Assembly: GCF_004010095.1 (NCBI RefSeq)
Contig: NZ_RRYD01000013.1
Span: 19,774 to 83,773 of the forward strand
Length of the DNA: 64,000 bases
Direction: 5' to 3'
Source of the DNA: Lacticaseibacillus hulanensis
Lineage (GTDB): Bacteria; Bacillota; Bacilli; Lactobacillales; Lactobacillaceae
The notes below the pieces were generated by a model, which saw only the letters and a list, made by a program, of their open reading frames with translations, did not search any database and was not told the origin of the DNA. A program made the translations under genes and the position numbers. Of the stretch, positions 1 through 9,277 are shown piece by piece (within the stretch, counting starts at the first letter, position 1; each line of letters starts with the position of its first letter).

Positions 1-2599
1 CGTACATGATTAGTAGCGCAACAATGCCAGCGCAGGCAGTCGCAAGCAGGGCGAGTGTCTGTCTGCCCGTCCCGCCTGTGTGCGGCATAATGCGCGGTTC
101 AGGATTGGGCTCATCGTTGACTAAGAGCACTAATTCAGCGGGACCCGTTTGGTAAAAGCCAGATGCGTACCCACCGCCATCCACATCCGGGCCAGTTCGG
201 TCAATCTTTTCGCCGTCCTCATCCAACCAGGTGCCGTCTTCACTCACCGCAAACCGAAACGTCGTCTTATTTAAAACAAATCCTTCAGGCGCGACGGTTT
301 CGCGCACCTCATATTTTCCGGGTAATAAAACGGCGGTCAAAGTGATGGGCGTCCCCAGGTTATCCCCCCACGACCGAACCTTCTTGAGCCGAAACTCCGC
401 GCCGGCCAGTCTGCTTTGCGTGTTCTTTTCGTACTTCATTATTTGCAGGCGGCGCTGGGTGTTGGTGATTTGCGCTTCGTCATCCTCCCGCGTGGCCCAG
501 TCCACATCGTTATCAATTTGCTGGACATAACCCCGCAGGTCCTCAGCGGTCACAAAGTAACGCAGCTTAACCCCCGCGTCACTGTAAGCCGGCATTGCGA
601 GTTCCCGACCATCACTCGTCGTCGCCTGCGTGAATTCCCGCTCCCAAGTGTGGTCATCATCCGCATCGGCCACGGTCAACGTAACGTATCCCTTCCAGGT
701 CGAATCAACCGCCGCTGGTGTGCGGCGCTGAACCGTAAAGCGCACCTTGTCGGGAAGCCGGGCGCCAAGGGGAATCCGCCATCTTTTGACGACCTCTAAC
801 TCCCGCGCCGGCGCCCGTGCGGATGGCTCACCGAAATTAACCAGCTCATCCGGACTGCGCCCATTTGGCATCAGGGTGGTCGCAGAACTAAATTGGTACC
901 AATATTGAGTGCGAAAATTTGGTGCTTGTGTGCGCAGCGCGACCCGGTAATGCAGTTGCAATTCATCGCCCGCACCCAGCGTAATGCCCGCTGCACTTAA
1001 TCCTGCACTTGTCAGGCTGACGCGCGGTTTTAACGCGCTGTTGCCCATGATTTGCACGTCGCAGTTATTGCTAACCATCTTGAATTGCGGCGCCAGCGGA
1101 TCATTAATGCGTCCATCCTTGATGGTGGTCGCATAGATTTCACTTTCAACCAGCTGGGCCATCCGCAAAAGGTAATCCGTGACTGCACCGGGTGAATCAG
1201 CAAACTCGACTTGCCGGTTACCGCCGGCGTCCTTGCTGGCGATGAGTGCATACTTCGCAGCCACTTCTTTGGCCGTCATCCCCGTGCCATCATCCTGGCC
1301 CAACTGAATCCCGAGGGCGCGCACATCGGTCTGCTGCTGAATGGTATGCGCCGCCCCCAACGTCGCGGGCCAGGTTGACGCAATCATCTGGCCATCAACT
1401 TCGTACTCGTCTGTTTCGTGAGTCCCATTAACCGCGTTCGGATACCTGGTGCCGGAGTACCCCGCCGTATTGCCCAAGCCTTCAATCTGGTTCGTGCAAC
1501 TGGTTGCAATCAGTTGACCATCGGCAGTGCTTACTCCCTGAACGTGGCACGCGTAGGTCGGTACACCGTCGGAAAGAACTATCATCATCTGCCGCGAATT
1601 TGCGCGTCCCTGATTAGCCAGCATCTCCGCACCCGCCTTCAGTCCCCCCTGGGTGAAGGTGCCACCCGCAAAGGTTGGGGCTACCACGTGCTGCAAGGCG
1701 TCTGCCTGACTCACCGACACCGGCGCCAAGGGAACAGTCTGCCCATTGGTCGCGTAGTCTGGTTCAGAAAACGTCACCGCGCCGACGTGGATCAATTCCT
1801 TCGCCTCCGGGGCCATCTCATTTAACGCCTGCATGAACCCGGCAAGCCCGGCTCGCAGCGCCTGCGCCTTAGTTTGATCGTCAATATAGCCGCCGCTAGT
1901 GTCGGACACAAAGTGGGGGTTGGCGGCTTGCACATACCGATTATCATCTGTCCTCAAGAAAAACTCGTGGTGATTATCCCGGTTGCGAAAAATCTGCTTG
2001 CCAGTGCGATCGATGAACGCCTCGAGGTGAACGTCATCCTTGGGAAAGCGTTTGTGTCTACGCCAAATATCATTGGCCTCTATTCGCCACCAATATGTTC
2101 CCGAGCTATCCCGGTAGGTACTCAACTCGTGCGGCAGTTGATTGCCGCGTTCATCTTTTTCCATGCTTCCCGACAGATCGAGGACAAACACTAGGTCAAG
2201 TGGCTCGGTCTGACTGGTAATTCTGGTATTGCCCCGCACGTTCAGGTAAACGTCATAGGTCCCCGGTACGCTGGTCTCCCGGGCAAACTTGCGGATGGTA
2301 AAATCCGGATTGCTCGGGTCGCCAAACTTAAGGTAGGCGTGCTCCCTGTCATCCGCATTACCACGCCAACTGGTCACACCATCCATTCCGCGGTTATCGC
2401 CACCCTGGGGGTTAATGACGGTTTGCTGGTCCTCGATGTGCCAGCTATCGCGTGGGAAAACACCCTGGTCATTGTTTGTGTAGCTCACCTCCGGATTACC
2501 AGCGGCTAGCCCTGTTGCTCTGGTACTGGCACAACACAAAGTCGCGATGAACAGGGCAACCAGCAAAACGAGGCCGATAACTCCATGGCGTTTGCCCAT
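1..2599 (-). CDS. Sortase-anchored VWA pilus-tip-like adhesin (SpaC-type), C-terminus cut by window edge
   Basis: Open frame of 866 codons running off the window, starting at ATG 2599 behind an AGGGAGGTG ribosome site (2607-2615). Residues 1-31 form a signal peptide (basic MGKRH, then a hydrophobic core). A von Willebrand A domain spans roughly 130-490, with the MIDAS motif DLSGSM at 141-146. A SpaA/Cna-B-like fold lies around 705-800, ending in the typical GKYEVRETVAPEGF. Near the C-terminus MPHTGG (838-843) is a variant LPxTG sorting signal, followed by a hydrophobic stretch; the basic tail lies outside the window. VWA plus Cna-B plus LPxTG is the layout of lactobacillar SpaC/SpaF pilus adhesins, displayed on the cell wall or pilus tip. 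Pilin and sortase genes would be expected beyond position 1. The family call is sound; the exact pilus type is inference. Confidence 0.85.
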   Translation of the reverse strand, partial: MGKRHGVIGLVLLVALFIATLCCASTRATGLAAGNPEVSYTNNDQGVFPRDSWHIEDQQTVINPQGGDNRGMDGVTSWRGNADDREHAYLKFGDPSNPDFTIRKFARETSVPGTYDVYLNVRGNTRITSQTEPLDLVFVLDLSGSMEKDERGNQLPHELSTYRDSSGTYWWRIEANDIWRRHKRFPKDDVHLEAFIDRTGKQIFRNRDNHHEFFLRTDDNRYVQAANPHFVSDTSGGYIDDQTKAQALRAGLAGFMQALNEMAPEAKELIHVGAVTFSEPDYATNGQTVPLAPVSVSQADALQHVVAPTFAGGTFTQGGLKAGAEMLANQGRANSRQMMIVLSDGVPTYACHVQGVSTADGQLIATSCTNQIEGLGNTAGYSGTRYPNAVNGTHETDEYEVDGQMIASTWPATLGAAHTIQQQTDVRALGIQLGQDDGTGMTAKEVAAKYALIASKDAGGNRQVEFADSPGAVTDYLLRMAQLVESEIYATTIKDGRINDPLAPQFKMVSNNCDVQIMGNSALKPRVSLTSAGLSAAGITLGAGDELQLHYRVALRTQAPNFRTQYWYQFSSATTLMPNGRSPDELVNFGEPSARAPARELEVVKRWRIPLGARLPDKVRFTVQRRTPAAVDSTWKGYVTLTVADADDDHTWEREFTQATTSDGRELAMPAYSDAGVKLRYFVTAEDLRGYVQQIDNDVDWATREDDEAQITNTQRRLQIMKYEKNTQSRLAGAEFRLKKVRSWGDNLGTPITLTAVLLPGKYEVRETVAPEGFVLNKTTFRFAVSEDGTWLDEDGEKIDRTGPDVDGGGYASGFYQTGPAELVLLVNDEPNPEPRIMPHTGGTGRQTLALLATACAGIVALLIMY

Positions 2600-2636
2600 C
2601 TCTTTTCACCTCCCTGTTTGACTGCAAAATGCGCTA

Positions 2637-2706
2637 AACAACGCACACGTAGATTAACATTTGTGCCGGCGTCAACTATTCATGCAGTTAGCCGTTATGC
2701 GTTGTT
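2637..2706. repeat. Inverted repeat in the adhesin leader region
   Basis: AACAACGCA (2637-2645) and its exact complement TGCGTTGTT (2698-2706) lie about 50 bp apart upstream of the adhesin gene. A TTGACG hexamer on the minus strand sits between them, but no good -10 follows at the usual spacing. The repeat could be an operator or a leader hairpin. The rest of 2616-2811 shows nothing else I can name. Confidence 0.35.
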
Positions 2707-2811
2707 AATATCGCTAAGAACCGCGCTGCCACGCGACTTAGCATTATGCAGTCGGCCGTAAGTCGGCAAACATTAGGAGCCGTAATCAACCTTTTTGCCC
2801 CAAAAAGCGCA

Positions 2812-2849
2812 CAAAAAAACGCACCCTGAGTCATAAACTCAAAGTGCGC
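2812..2849 (-). terminator. Intrinsic terminator of pgcA
   Basis: On the minus strand an 11-bp stem (CGCACTTTGAG with CTCAGGGTGCG, including G-U pairs) closes a 7-nt loop and is followed by a run of seven T. It begins about 20 bp after the pgcA stop codon. Confidence 0.85.
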
Positions 2850-2870
2850 AGACAAAATTCAAATTAAATG

Positions 2871-4598
2871 TTATTCAGCGCTCTCGGCAAAGGCGGTCAG
2901 TGCTTCAGCATACTTTTTCAGCTTTGCGTCGGCATCGGCACTGCTTTGGCCCTGCACGCCAATATAGAACTTAACCTTGGGTTCGGTGCCACTTGGCCGA
3001 ATAGCAATCCAGGTGCCGTCTTCCAAGTAGTACTTGAGCACGTTCGCTTTTGGCAACGTGATGTCGGTCTCAGTTCCGTTGGCGTTGGCCTTTTGCGTCA
3101 AGTAGTCTTCACTCCTCACAATGGCGGTGCCGCCAAAATCAGCGGGCGCCTCTTCACGGAAGGCAACCATCAGTGCCGCCATCTTCTTGGGCCCGGTAAC
3201 ACCGGGGAATTCGAGCGATGTGGTTTGTTCAGCGTAGTAACCGTACTTAGCGTAAAGTGCGTCAACCGCGTCGGCCAGCGTCATGTTCTTCTCCTGGTAG
3301 TACGCCGCAACTTCGGCCAGCAGCAGGGTTGATTGAACCGCATCCTTGTCGCGGACAAATGGCTTGACGAGGTATCCGTAGCTTTCTTCAAAGCCAAACA
3401 TGAACGTGTGCTCTCCGGTTGTCTCGTAGTGCGCAATCTGGTCACCGATAAACTTAAAGCCGGTCTCGACATTAATCATCTGCACGCCATAGTCGGCACA
3501 AATTGCGTCAGCGAGTTCGGTTGAAACAAAACTCTTCACCACGGCCGCATTTGCGGGCAACGTCCCCGCCTGCTTGTTGGCCTCCAGGATGTAGTGCAAC
3601 AGTAAGCTGGCGATTTGGTTACCCGTCAGCAGGTGGTATTCACCGTTTTTGAGAACGGCAGCCCCCAAACGGTCAGCATCGGGGTCCGTTGCAATCAGCA
3701 AATCAGCGTCCTGCTGCTTGCCAAGTTCGATGGCCAGGTCGAACGCCTCGTGGAATTCTGGGTTAGGGTGCTCAACCGTGTTGAATTCAGGATCGTAAAT
3801 CGCCTGCTTTTGCACCATCGCAAAGTTGGCAAACCCGGCACGCTGCAGGGCGCGCATTACGGGCACTTTCCCCGTTCCGTGCAGTGGTGAGTACACGAGC
3901 TTCATCGTCTTGCCAACGCGCGCAACGAGCTCTGGATTAACCGTCACCGTTGCAACCGCGTCAAGGTAGGCGGAGTCGATGTCTTCACCAATCAGCTGCA
4001 TCAGGCCGCTAGCACGCAGCTCGGTTTCGCTAGCCTGCGGAATACTGAAAATATCGGTAATCGCACGCACATACTCGGTAATCTTGTCGGATGCGTCTGG
4101 TGGCAACTGACCACCATCTTCGCCGTACAGCTTGTAGCCATTGTACTGTTTTGGGTTGTGACTGGCAGTAATCATGATGCCGGCAAAAGCGTGCAGCTTG
4201 CGAACCGCAAATGACAGTTCTGGCGTTGGGCGCAGAGCATCAAACACGTAACTCTTGATCCCGGCAGCACCAAGCACGTGTGCGCTCACGTGGGCAAAGA
4301 GTTCTGAGTTGTGCCGGGAGTCAAAACTGATTGCCACCCCGCGTGCACAAACGTCCTTGCCTAGTTCATTCATGTAACGCGCCAGTCCAGCATTGGCCTG
4401 CGCAACAGTGTAAATGTTCATCCGGTTGATGCCGGCGCCAAAAACACCGCGCATCCCGGCAGTACCAAATGACATTGGTACAGCAAAGGCATCTTCACGC
4501 GCCGCCGCATCATCCTTCTGCGCAGCAAGGTCCGCCGCTAACTCAGCGGGCAGGCCCTTCTGCTTTGTCCACAATGCATATGTTTCATCGTACCCCAT
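2871..4598 (-). CDS. pgcA: Alpha-phosphoglucomutase / phosphohexomutase
   Basis: A 575-residue phosphohexomutase of the alpha-D-phosphohexomutase superfamily that interconverts glucose-6-phosphate and glucose-1-phosphate in the cytosol. This feeds UDP-glucose for wall polymers and lipoteichoic acid. The catalytic phosphoserine loop TASHNP is at 144-149 (Ser146), and the metal-binding DPDADR is visible in the middle of the protein. The C-terminal RPSGTEPK is the phosphate-binding loop of domain 4. Length fits the long PgcA/YhxB type. A TTG lies five codons upstream, but GGAG sits nine bases before the ATG at 4598, so that ATG is preferred. It is the last gene of the hprK-lgt-gpsA-trxB-pgcA series, with its own terminators on both sides. 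Confidence 0.93.
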   Translation of the reverse strand: MGYDETYALWTKQKGLPAELAADLAAQKDDAAAREDAFAVPMSFGTAGMRGVFGAGINRMNIYTVAQANAGLARYMNELGKDVCARGVAISFDSRHNSELFAHVSAHVLGAAGIKSYVFDALRPTPELSFAVRKLHAFAGIMITASHNPKQYNGYKLYGEDGGQLPPDASDKITEYVRAITDIFSIPQASETELRASGLMQLIGEDIDSAYLDAVATVTVNPELVARVGKTMKLVYSPLHGTGKVPVMRALQRAGFANFAMVQKQAIYDPEFNTVEHPNPEFHEAFDLAIELGKQQDADLLIATDPDADRLGAAVLKNGEYHLLTGNQIASLLLHYILEANKQAGTLPANAAVVKSFVSTELADAICADYGVQMINVETGFKFIGDQIAHYETTGEHTFMFGFEESYGYLVKPFVRDKDAVQSTLLLAEVAAYYQEKNMTLADAVDALYAKYGYYAEQTTSLEFPGVTGPKKMAALMVAFREEAPADFGGTAIVRSEDYLTQKANANGTETDITLPKANVLKYYLEDGTWIAIRPSGTEPKVKFYIGVQGQSSADADAKLKKYAEALTAFAESAE

Positions 4599-4668
4599 TA
4601 TTTCCAGCTCCAATTCTTTGGTTTCTAACTGTAAGTATACCCGTTAACGTGGACCGGCTAAACGGCAA

Positions 4669-4704
4669 AATAAAAACATCCAGCCATTTTTAGCTGGATG
4701 TTTC
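4669..4704 (-). terminator. Intrinsic terminator of trxB
   Basis: Minus-strand hairpin AACATCCAGC / GCTGGATGTT with a short A-rich loop and a TTTTTATTTT tail, downstream of trxB and upstream of pgcA. Confidence 0.85.
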
Positions 4705-4774
4705 AGAAAACACTATTTTTATTAATGAAAGTCGGGTGTGACCATCATTACTTTATTCGGTAGTCCGTGTGAAC

Positions 4775-5716
4775 TTAAGCCTTAATTTCGGCATCCTGCA
4801 GACTCTGAATGTAATTGAAAACACCCTGGCCAGCAAGTCCGCCGTCACCAACAGCTGTTGTGATCTGCCGCAACGTCTTCTGGCGCACGTCCCCAATTGC
4901 GTAAATCCCGGGCACGCTGGTTTCCATCTGGTCGTTCGTGATGACCCAACCGTGTTCGTCCAGCACGCCAAGTCCGGCAAAAGCATCCGTCATTGGCTTA
5001 ATCCCAACGTAAATGAACACGCCGGCAGCGGGAACTGTGGCTTCCTCGCCGGTAAACTTGTCCTTGTAGGTGACGCCGGTAACTTCCTTGCCGTCGCCTT
5101 CAACGGACTGCACGAGACCGTTCCAGATAAAGTGCATCTTGTCGTTCGCAAAAGCACGCTGCTGGATAATCTTCTGGGCACGCAACTGGTCACGCCGGTG
5201 AATAACCGTAACGGACTTGGCCAACTGGGTCAGGTAGAGACCCTCTTCAATGGCCGAGTCCCCACCACCGATGACAACTAAGTCGCGGTCACGGAAGAAG
5301 GCACCATCACAGACGGCACAGTAGGAAACACCACGGCCAGAATATTCCTCTTCGCCGGGAATCCCAACTTTACGGTGTTCAGCACCGGTGGCAAGAATTA
5401 CCGCCTTGGCTTCGTAATCACCATCGTCGGTGTGCACAATCTTGGTTGCGCCCTTGTCCTCAACGCCCGTTACGTTCCCGTATTCGTAGTCGGCACCGAA
5501 CTGCGTCGCGCCAGCGTACATTTTCTCGCCCAAGTCTGGACCGAGAATTGAGGTGTACCCAGGGTAGTTTTCAATTGTCGCCGTGTTATTCATCTGCCCA
5601 CCGTAAATACCGCGATCGAGCATCACAACGGATAAGTTCGCCCGTGATGCGTAGAGCGCTGCGGTCATACCGCCGGGGCCGGCCCCAATAACAACCACGT
5701 CAACAGATTTAGTCAT
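4775..5716 (-). CDS. trxB: Thioredoxin-disulfide reductase
   Basis: A 313-residue flavoprotein that uses NADPH to reduce oxidised thioredoxin, keeping cytosolic thiols reduced. The FAD-binding GAGPGG is at 11-16, the redox pair Cys133-Ala-Val-Cys136 in SYCAVCDG is the catalytic disulfide, and GGGDSA is the NADPH-binding loop. A C-terminal AIGDVR motif contacts FAD. Length is typical of low-molecular-weight TrxB. The ATG at 5716 has GGAGAG eight bases upstream. It has its own promoter (5764-5792) and terminator, so it is probably transcribed alone although it lies within the conserved hprK-to-pgcA order. Confidence 0.96.
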   Translation of the reverse strand: MTKSVDVVVIGAGPGGMTAALYASRANLSVVMLDRGIYGGQMNNTATIENYPGYTSILGPDLGEKMYAGATQFGADYEYGNVTGVEDKGATKIVHTDDGDYEAKAVILATGAEHRKVGIPGEEEYSGRGVSYCAVCDGAFFRDRDLVVIGGGDSAIEEGLYLTQLAKSVTVIHRRDQLRAQKIIQQRAFANDKMHFIWNGLVQSVEGDGKEVTGVTYKDKFTGEEATVPAAGVFIYVGIKPMTDAFAGLGVLDEHGWVITNDQMETSVPGIYAIGDVRQKTLRQITTAVGDGGLAGQGVFNYIQSLQDAEIKA

Positions 5717-5763
5717 GTGTACATCTCTCCTTTACTTACCAATTGTAAGTTAACTATATTGCT

Positions 5764-5792
5764 ACTATACCCTTCATGTTACCAGATGTAAA
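5764..5792 (-). promoter_or_regulatory. Sigma-A-type promoter of trxB
   Basis: On the minus strand TTTACA (5787-5792) and TATAGT (5764-5769) are separated by exactly 17 bp, about 48 bp upstream of the trxB start codon. Confidence 0.65.
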
Positions 5793-5864
5793 CAGCCTTA
5801 GTGAAGTTAATAGTTCAATCAATCGAATTTGTACATCCGCCAGACGCAAAAATATTTGGGTGAA

Positions 5865-5896
5865 CAAAAAAATCAGCCCGCAACGGACTGATTTTT
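5865..5896 (-). terminator. Intrinsic terminator of gpsA
   Basis: Minus-strand stem AAATCAGTCCG / CGGGCTGATTT with a TTG loop and a run of T, starting about 15 bp after the gpsA stop. Confidence 0.85.
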
Positions 5897-5911
5897 GACA
5901 AGCACTTTGGT

Positions 5912-6931
5912 TTAGTAGTCGAATTCAGGCTTGGAATCGCGCTGCATCAGGCCAACAATGGTTTCGCGAATTGGCTTGTTTTCGTACAAAACACCGTAAA
6001 TTGCATCGGTGATTGGCATTTCAACGCCCTTCTTCTGCGCAAGTTCGTGGGCAACCTTCGCCGTGGAAACCCCTTCGACAACCTGGCCCATGTTGTCCAG
6101 GATGTCCTGCAGTGCTTCACCGTGCCCTAGGGCATTCCCTGCACGCCAGTTACGGGAGTGCACACTCGTCGCGGTCACAATCAAGTCACCGACACCGGAG
6201 AGACCAGAGAAGGTCAGTGGGTCTGCACCCATCGTTACCCCAAGCCGGGTGATTTCAGCGAGGCCACGCGTAATCAATGCGGCCTTGGTGTTGTCCCCGT
6301 AGCCGAGGCCGTGCAGTGCACCGGCACCAATTGCGATAACGTTCTTCAGTGCGGCACCCATTTCCACGCCAATCACATCCTGGTTGGTGTAGAGACGGAA
6401 GTAACTGTTCATGAAGACCTTCTGGACGTACTGAGCAGCTTCCAAGTTGGTGGATGCGGCGGTCAGGGTGGTGATGTCCTTGGTTGAAGTGTCCTCAGCG
6501 TGGCTCGGTCCGGAAATCACAACAATACCATTGTGGTTCTCGGCTGGGATAACGGACGCAATGATTTCGGAGACGCGATCGTAAGTCCCGACTTCAAGAC
6601 CCTTGGCAGCTGAGACGATGACCGGCTTGTTCCCAGATTCCTGAAGCAGTGGCAGCAGCTGTTCAGCAACTCCGCGAACAACGTTGGTTGGCACAACGAA
6701 AAGGACAAGGTCAGCGCCATCGGTTGCTTCTTTCAGGTTCGACGTTGCCTTCAGCTTTTCGTTCAGCTTGAAGCCAGGCAGGTAGTGTTCGTTCGTGTGC
6801 TGGTCGTTCAGTTCACGAGCATCTTTTTCAAGGTAAGCCCAAACGGTAACGTCATGACCGTTATCCGTCAGCAAGTTAGCAAGAACGGTACCCCATGAAC
6901 CTGCACCAAGAACAGCAATTTTTTCAGACAA
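5912..6931 (-). CDS. gpsA: Glycerol-3-phosphate dehydrogenase [NAD(P)+]
   Basis: A 339-residue cytosolic enzyme reducing dihydroxyacetone phosphate to sn-glycerol-3-phosphate for phospholipid and teichoic acid synthesis. The N-terminal Rossmann motif GAGSWG is at 9-14, and the family's catalytic lysine region appears as [14 protein letters not shown]. Length is normal. The longest frame begins at GTG 6940, but that codon overlaps the AAGGAG ribosome site. The TTG at 6931, eight bases after AAGGAG, gives the usual N-terminus [14 protein letters not shown] and is preferred. It lies 31 bp downstream of lgt and is probably co-transcribed with hprK-lgt. Confidence 0.95.
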   Translation of the reverse strand: MSEKIAVLGAGSWGTVLANLLTDNGHDVTVWAYLEKDARELNDQHTNEHYLPGFKLNEKLKATSNLKEATDGADLVLFVVPTNVVRGVAEQLLPLLQESGNKPVIVSAAKGLEVGTYDRVSEIIASVIPAENHNGIVVISGPSHAEDTSTKDITTLTAASTNLEAAQYVQKVFMNSYFRLYTNQDVIGVEMGAALKNVIAIGAGALHGLGYGDNTKAALITRGLAEITRLGVTMGADPLTFSGLSGVGDLIVTATSVHSRNWRAGNALGHGEALQDILDNMGQVVEGVSTAKVAHELAQKKGVEMPITDAIYGVLYENKPIRETIVGLMQRDSKPEFDY

Positions 6932-6962
6932 AATGTTCACTCCTTAAGATTGTGACTGCGAC

Positions 6963-7802
6963 CTAGGCCGCGGGATTATTGATAGCAGCGTTAAGATTTC
7001 CGGCTAGATAATCTGGTGTATCCGCCCGGTGCCGCCGATAGAGCCATATAATAATTGCACCAACAAAAATGATAATGGAGACGAGCTGCGAAACCCGCAA
7101 GCCCGGCATTGCGTACAGACTATCCGTCCGCATTCCCTCCACGAAGAACCGGCCGAAGCTGTACCAACCGGCATAGCTCAGGAAGATTTCGCCCTGCTTG
7201 AACCAGCCGTGATGGTGCCGAACCGACATAATGAGGATAAACCCAATCACGTTCCATGTCGACTCAAACAAGAAAGTCGGCATGCGGTAGTGACCACCAA
7301 TCAGCATTTGCTGAACGATCCATTCTGGCAGATGCAATTCGTGCAGAAACTGCAGCGAGGTGATTTGCCCGAACGCCTCTTGGTTCATGAAGTTCCCCCA
7401 TCGCCCAATTGCCTGCGCAATCATCACGGTCGGGGCTGCGATATCAAGGACCAGCCAGATGGACAAATCCTTAATCCGGCAGTAAACGATGAAGACAATT
7501 GCGGAGGCGATAAGTGCACCATAAATTGCGATACCACCATTCCAAATTGCGATGATTTCATCCGGATGCTGGGAATAGTAGTCCCACTCGAAAAACACGT
7601 AATATGCACGTGCCCCAATCAGGGCGAACGGCAATGAGTAAAGCACCAGGTTCAAAATGTGGTCTTCGGCGACATTCCGCCGCTTGGCCTCACGAATCGC
7701 CAGGTACACGGCGAGAATGACGCCGCTAGCGATGATTACCCCATACCAGTGAACCTCTAACGGGCCTAACTGAAGAGCAATCGGATTCAGTGCACCAAAC
7801 AT
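6963..7802 (-). CDS. lgt: Prolipoprotein diacylglyceryl transferase
   Basis: A 279-residue polytopic membrane enzyme that moves diacylglycerol from phosphatidylglycerol to the lipobox cysteine of prolipoproteins such as PstS in this window. The Lgt signature [13 protein letters not shown] is at 133-145, and about seven hydrophobic segments are visible. The ATG at 7802 follows AAAGGAG by six bases. The hprK stop codon lies only 12 bp upstream, so the two genes are translationally close and in one operon with gpsA. Confidence 0.96.
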   Translation of the reverse strand: MFGALNPIALQLGPLEVHWYGVIIASGVILAVYLAIREAKRRNVAEDHILNLVLYSLPFALIGARAYYVFFEWDYYSQHPDEIIAIWNGGIAIYGALIASAIVFIVYCRIKDLSIWLVLDIAAPTVMIAQAIGRWGNFMNQEAFGQITSLQFLHELHLPEWIVQQMLIGGHYRMPTFLFESTWNVIGFILIMSVRHHHGWFKQGEIFLSYAGWYSFGRFFVEGMRTDSLYAMPGLRVSQLVSIIIFVGAIIIWLYRRHRADTPDYLAGNLNAAINNPAA

Positions 7803-7814
7803 TAACTACTCCTT

Positions 7815-8753
7815 TTAACTTTCCGCTTCGTTTTGTTCGATTAGCTTATTCAAGTTAGCCTCGAACTTCTTAGTTGCATCATACCCCATTGTCTTAGCAC
7901 GGTAGTTCATTGCCGCAACTTCAACGATAATCGCAATGTTCCGCCCAACACGGACCGGCACGGTAATCTTCGGTACCTCAACGTCAAAGATGGTCTGACT
8001 CTGCACACCCGTACCAAGACGGTCAAAGTTCTTGTCCGACGTCCAGTTGGCCAGGTGCACAATCAGATTAATCTGTGAGGTTGTGCGCACGGCACCAGCA
8101 CCAAACAGATCCATGACGTCGATAATCCCAATCCCACGCACTTCTAGCAGATGCGACAGGATTGCTGGGGCCTCACCAATCAAGGTCCGCTCGTCCTGCT
8201 GGTAGACGTCAACCCGGTCGTCGGCAATCAGTCGGTGTCCACGCTGAATTAATTCGAGCGCGGTTTCGGACTTACCAATCCCGGAATCACCGGTGATCAG
8301 AACCCCTAACCCGAAGATTTCAACCAGAACCCCGTGCAGACTCTGACGTTCCGCCAATTCACCATCGAGGTAATCAGTAATGAGGGATGACAAACGGGTG
8401 GTTGGCAAAGTTGAACTAAGTACTGGGATGTGTGCTGCGGCGGCTGCGCTTAACATTTCCGCTGGTGGTGTCAGTCCGCGTGACACAACAAATGCCGGCG
8501 TGTCACGTGCGCACATGCGCTTGAGCACTTCCGTCCGCTCATCCTGCGTCATGTTACGCGTGTACGAAATCTCGGTTCGCCCGAATAGTTGGATTCGTTC
8601 GTGTGGGTAATAGTTAAAGTACCCTGTCAGTTCGAGCCCTGGACGAGAAATATCGCTGACAACAATCTTCCGGTTCTTAAGGTCTTCCGAACCGCTGACA
8701 ACGGTCAGATTTGCAGACTGCACAAGTGCATCGACAGTAACATAGTCAGCCAT
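7815..8753 (-). CDS. hprK: HPr kinase/phosphorylase
   Basis: A 312-residue bifunctional enzyme that phosphorylates and dephosphorylates Ser46 of HPr, the signal for CcpA-mediated carbon catabolite control. The P-loop GDSGIGKS is at 155-162. The HPrK signature around RGIGIIDVMDLFGAGAV and the downstream capping region are present. A GTG three codons upstream extends the frame, but the ATG at 8753 with AGGTG six bases before it gives the usual MADYVTVDALV start. It is the first gene of an operon with lgt and gpsA. Confidence 0.96.
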   Translation of the reverse strand: MADYVTVDALVQSANLTVVSGSEDLKNRKIVVSDISRPGLELTGYFNYYPHERIQLFGRTEISYTRNMTQDERTEVLKRMCARDTPAFVVSRGLTPPAEMLSAAAAAHIPVLSSTLPTTRLSSLITDYLDGELAERQSLHGVLVEIFGLGVLITGDSGIGKSETALELIQRGHRLIADDRVDVYQQDERTLIGEAPAILSHLLEVRGIGIIDVMDLFGAGAVRTTSQINLIVHLANWTSDKNFDRLGTGVQSQTIFDVEVPKITVPVRVGRNIAIIVEVAAMNYRAKTMGYDATKKFEANLNKLIEQNEAES

Positions 8754-8898
8754 AATAATCACCTACCCCTTTTAGCTTTACGCTCAATTTTACCATAGAT
8801 GCGCCGCCCCTGACTGTAACGTTAGCTTTAAGTCTTACCAGTCGGCGTTAATCTGGTAATAAATGCCACCGTTAGTCAAGATAATGGCGATAATATAC

Positions 8899-8951
8899 AA
8901 AAAACGTACCGATAGTTTGGCGAACTCCGCCATACTTACCGGTACGTTTTT
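8899..8951 (-). terminator. Long terminator hairpin after the small membrane protein gene
   Basis: Minus-strand stem of about 20 bp with a few mismatches (ACGTACCG ... CGGTACGT, inner TGGCG / CGCCA) and a T-rich tail. It begins immediately after the stop at 8952 and separates this gene from hprK. Confidence 0.8.
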
Positions 8952-9254
8952 CTAAAAATCATCCCAACTGTCGTGCGGGGATTTCTTCTCTACGTCTTTT
9001 TCGTGCACGTTGTGTAATTCACGACGTTGCATCGGCTGCACGTGAGAAGTGGTGCGATACTTTGCGTGTTCATAATGACTGGTCCGCGTTTTGCCGTGAA
9101 TCGGTTGCCGGTCGCGCCGGAGCCAGAATAGAACCGCAATCAGAATCAAAGTGGGGACGAACAGCATTTTGACCAGCATCGCCACAAGGGCAAATGCTAA
9201 TCCAAGTACGATTAAGACCCCCAAAATGAGTAGCGGAATAATCAAAAGCGGCAC
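8952..9254 (-). CDS. Small membrane protein with charged His-rich tail
   Basis: A 100-residue protein of unknown function. Residues 2-45 are almost wholly hydrophobic (one long or two close membrane segments), followed by WLRRDRQ and a polar tail rich in His, Lys, Arg and Glu that ends DSWDDF. GTG at 9254 follows AAGGAG by eight bases. It sits 23 bp after the YvlB-like gene and ends at a strong terminator, so the two form a small operon. In many Firmicutes YvlB/LiaG-type genes neighbour small PspC- or holin-like membrane proteins of the envelope-stress response; that role is inference here. Confidence 0.75.
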   Translation of the reverse strand: MPLLIIPLLILGVLIVLGLAFALVAMLVKMLFVPTLILIAVLFWLRRDRQPIHGKTRTSHYEHAKYRTTSHVQPMQRRELHNVHEKDVEKKSPHDSWDDF

Positions 9255-9277
9255 GTTACCGTCTCCTTATCAGTAAT

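Noticed and set aside
231..1825. Several plus-strand ORFs of 60-135 codons inside the adhesin gene
   Set aside because: They are shadows of one continuous 866-codon minus-strand frame with recognisable signal peptide, MIDAS, Cna-B and sorting motifs.
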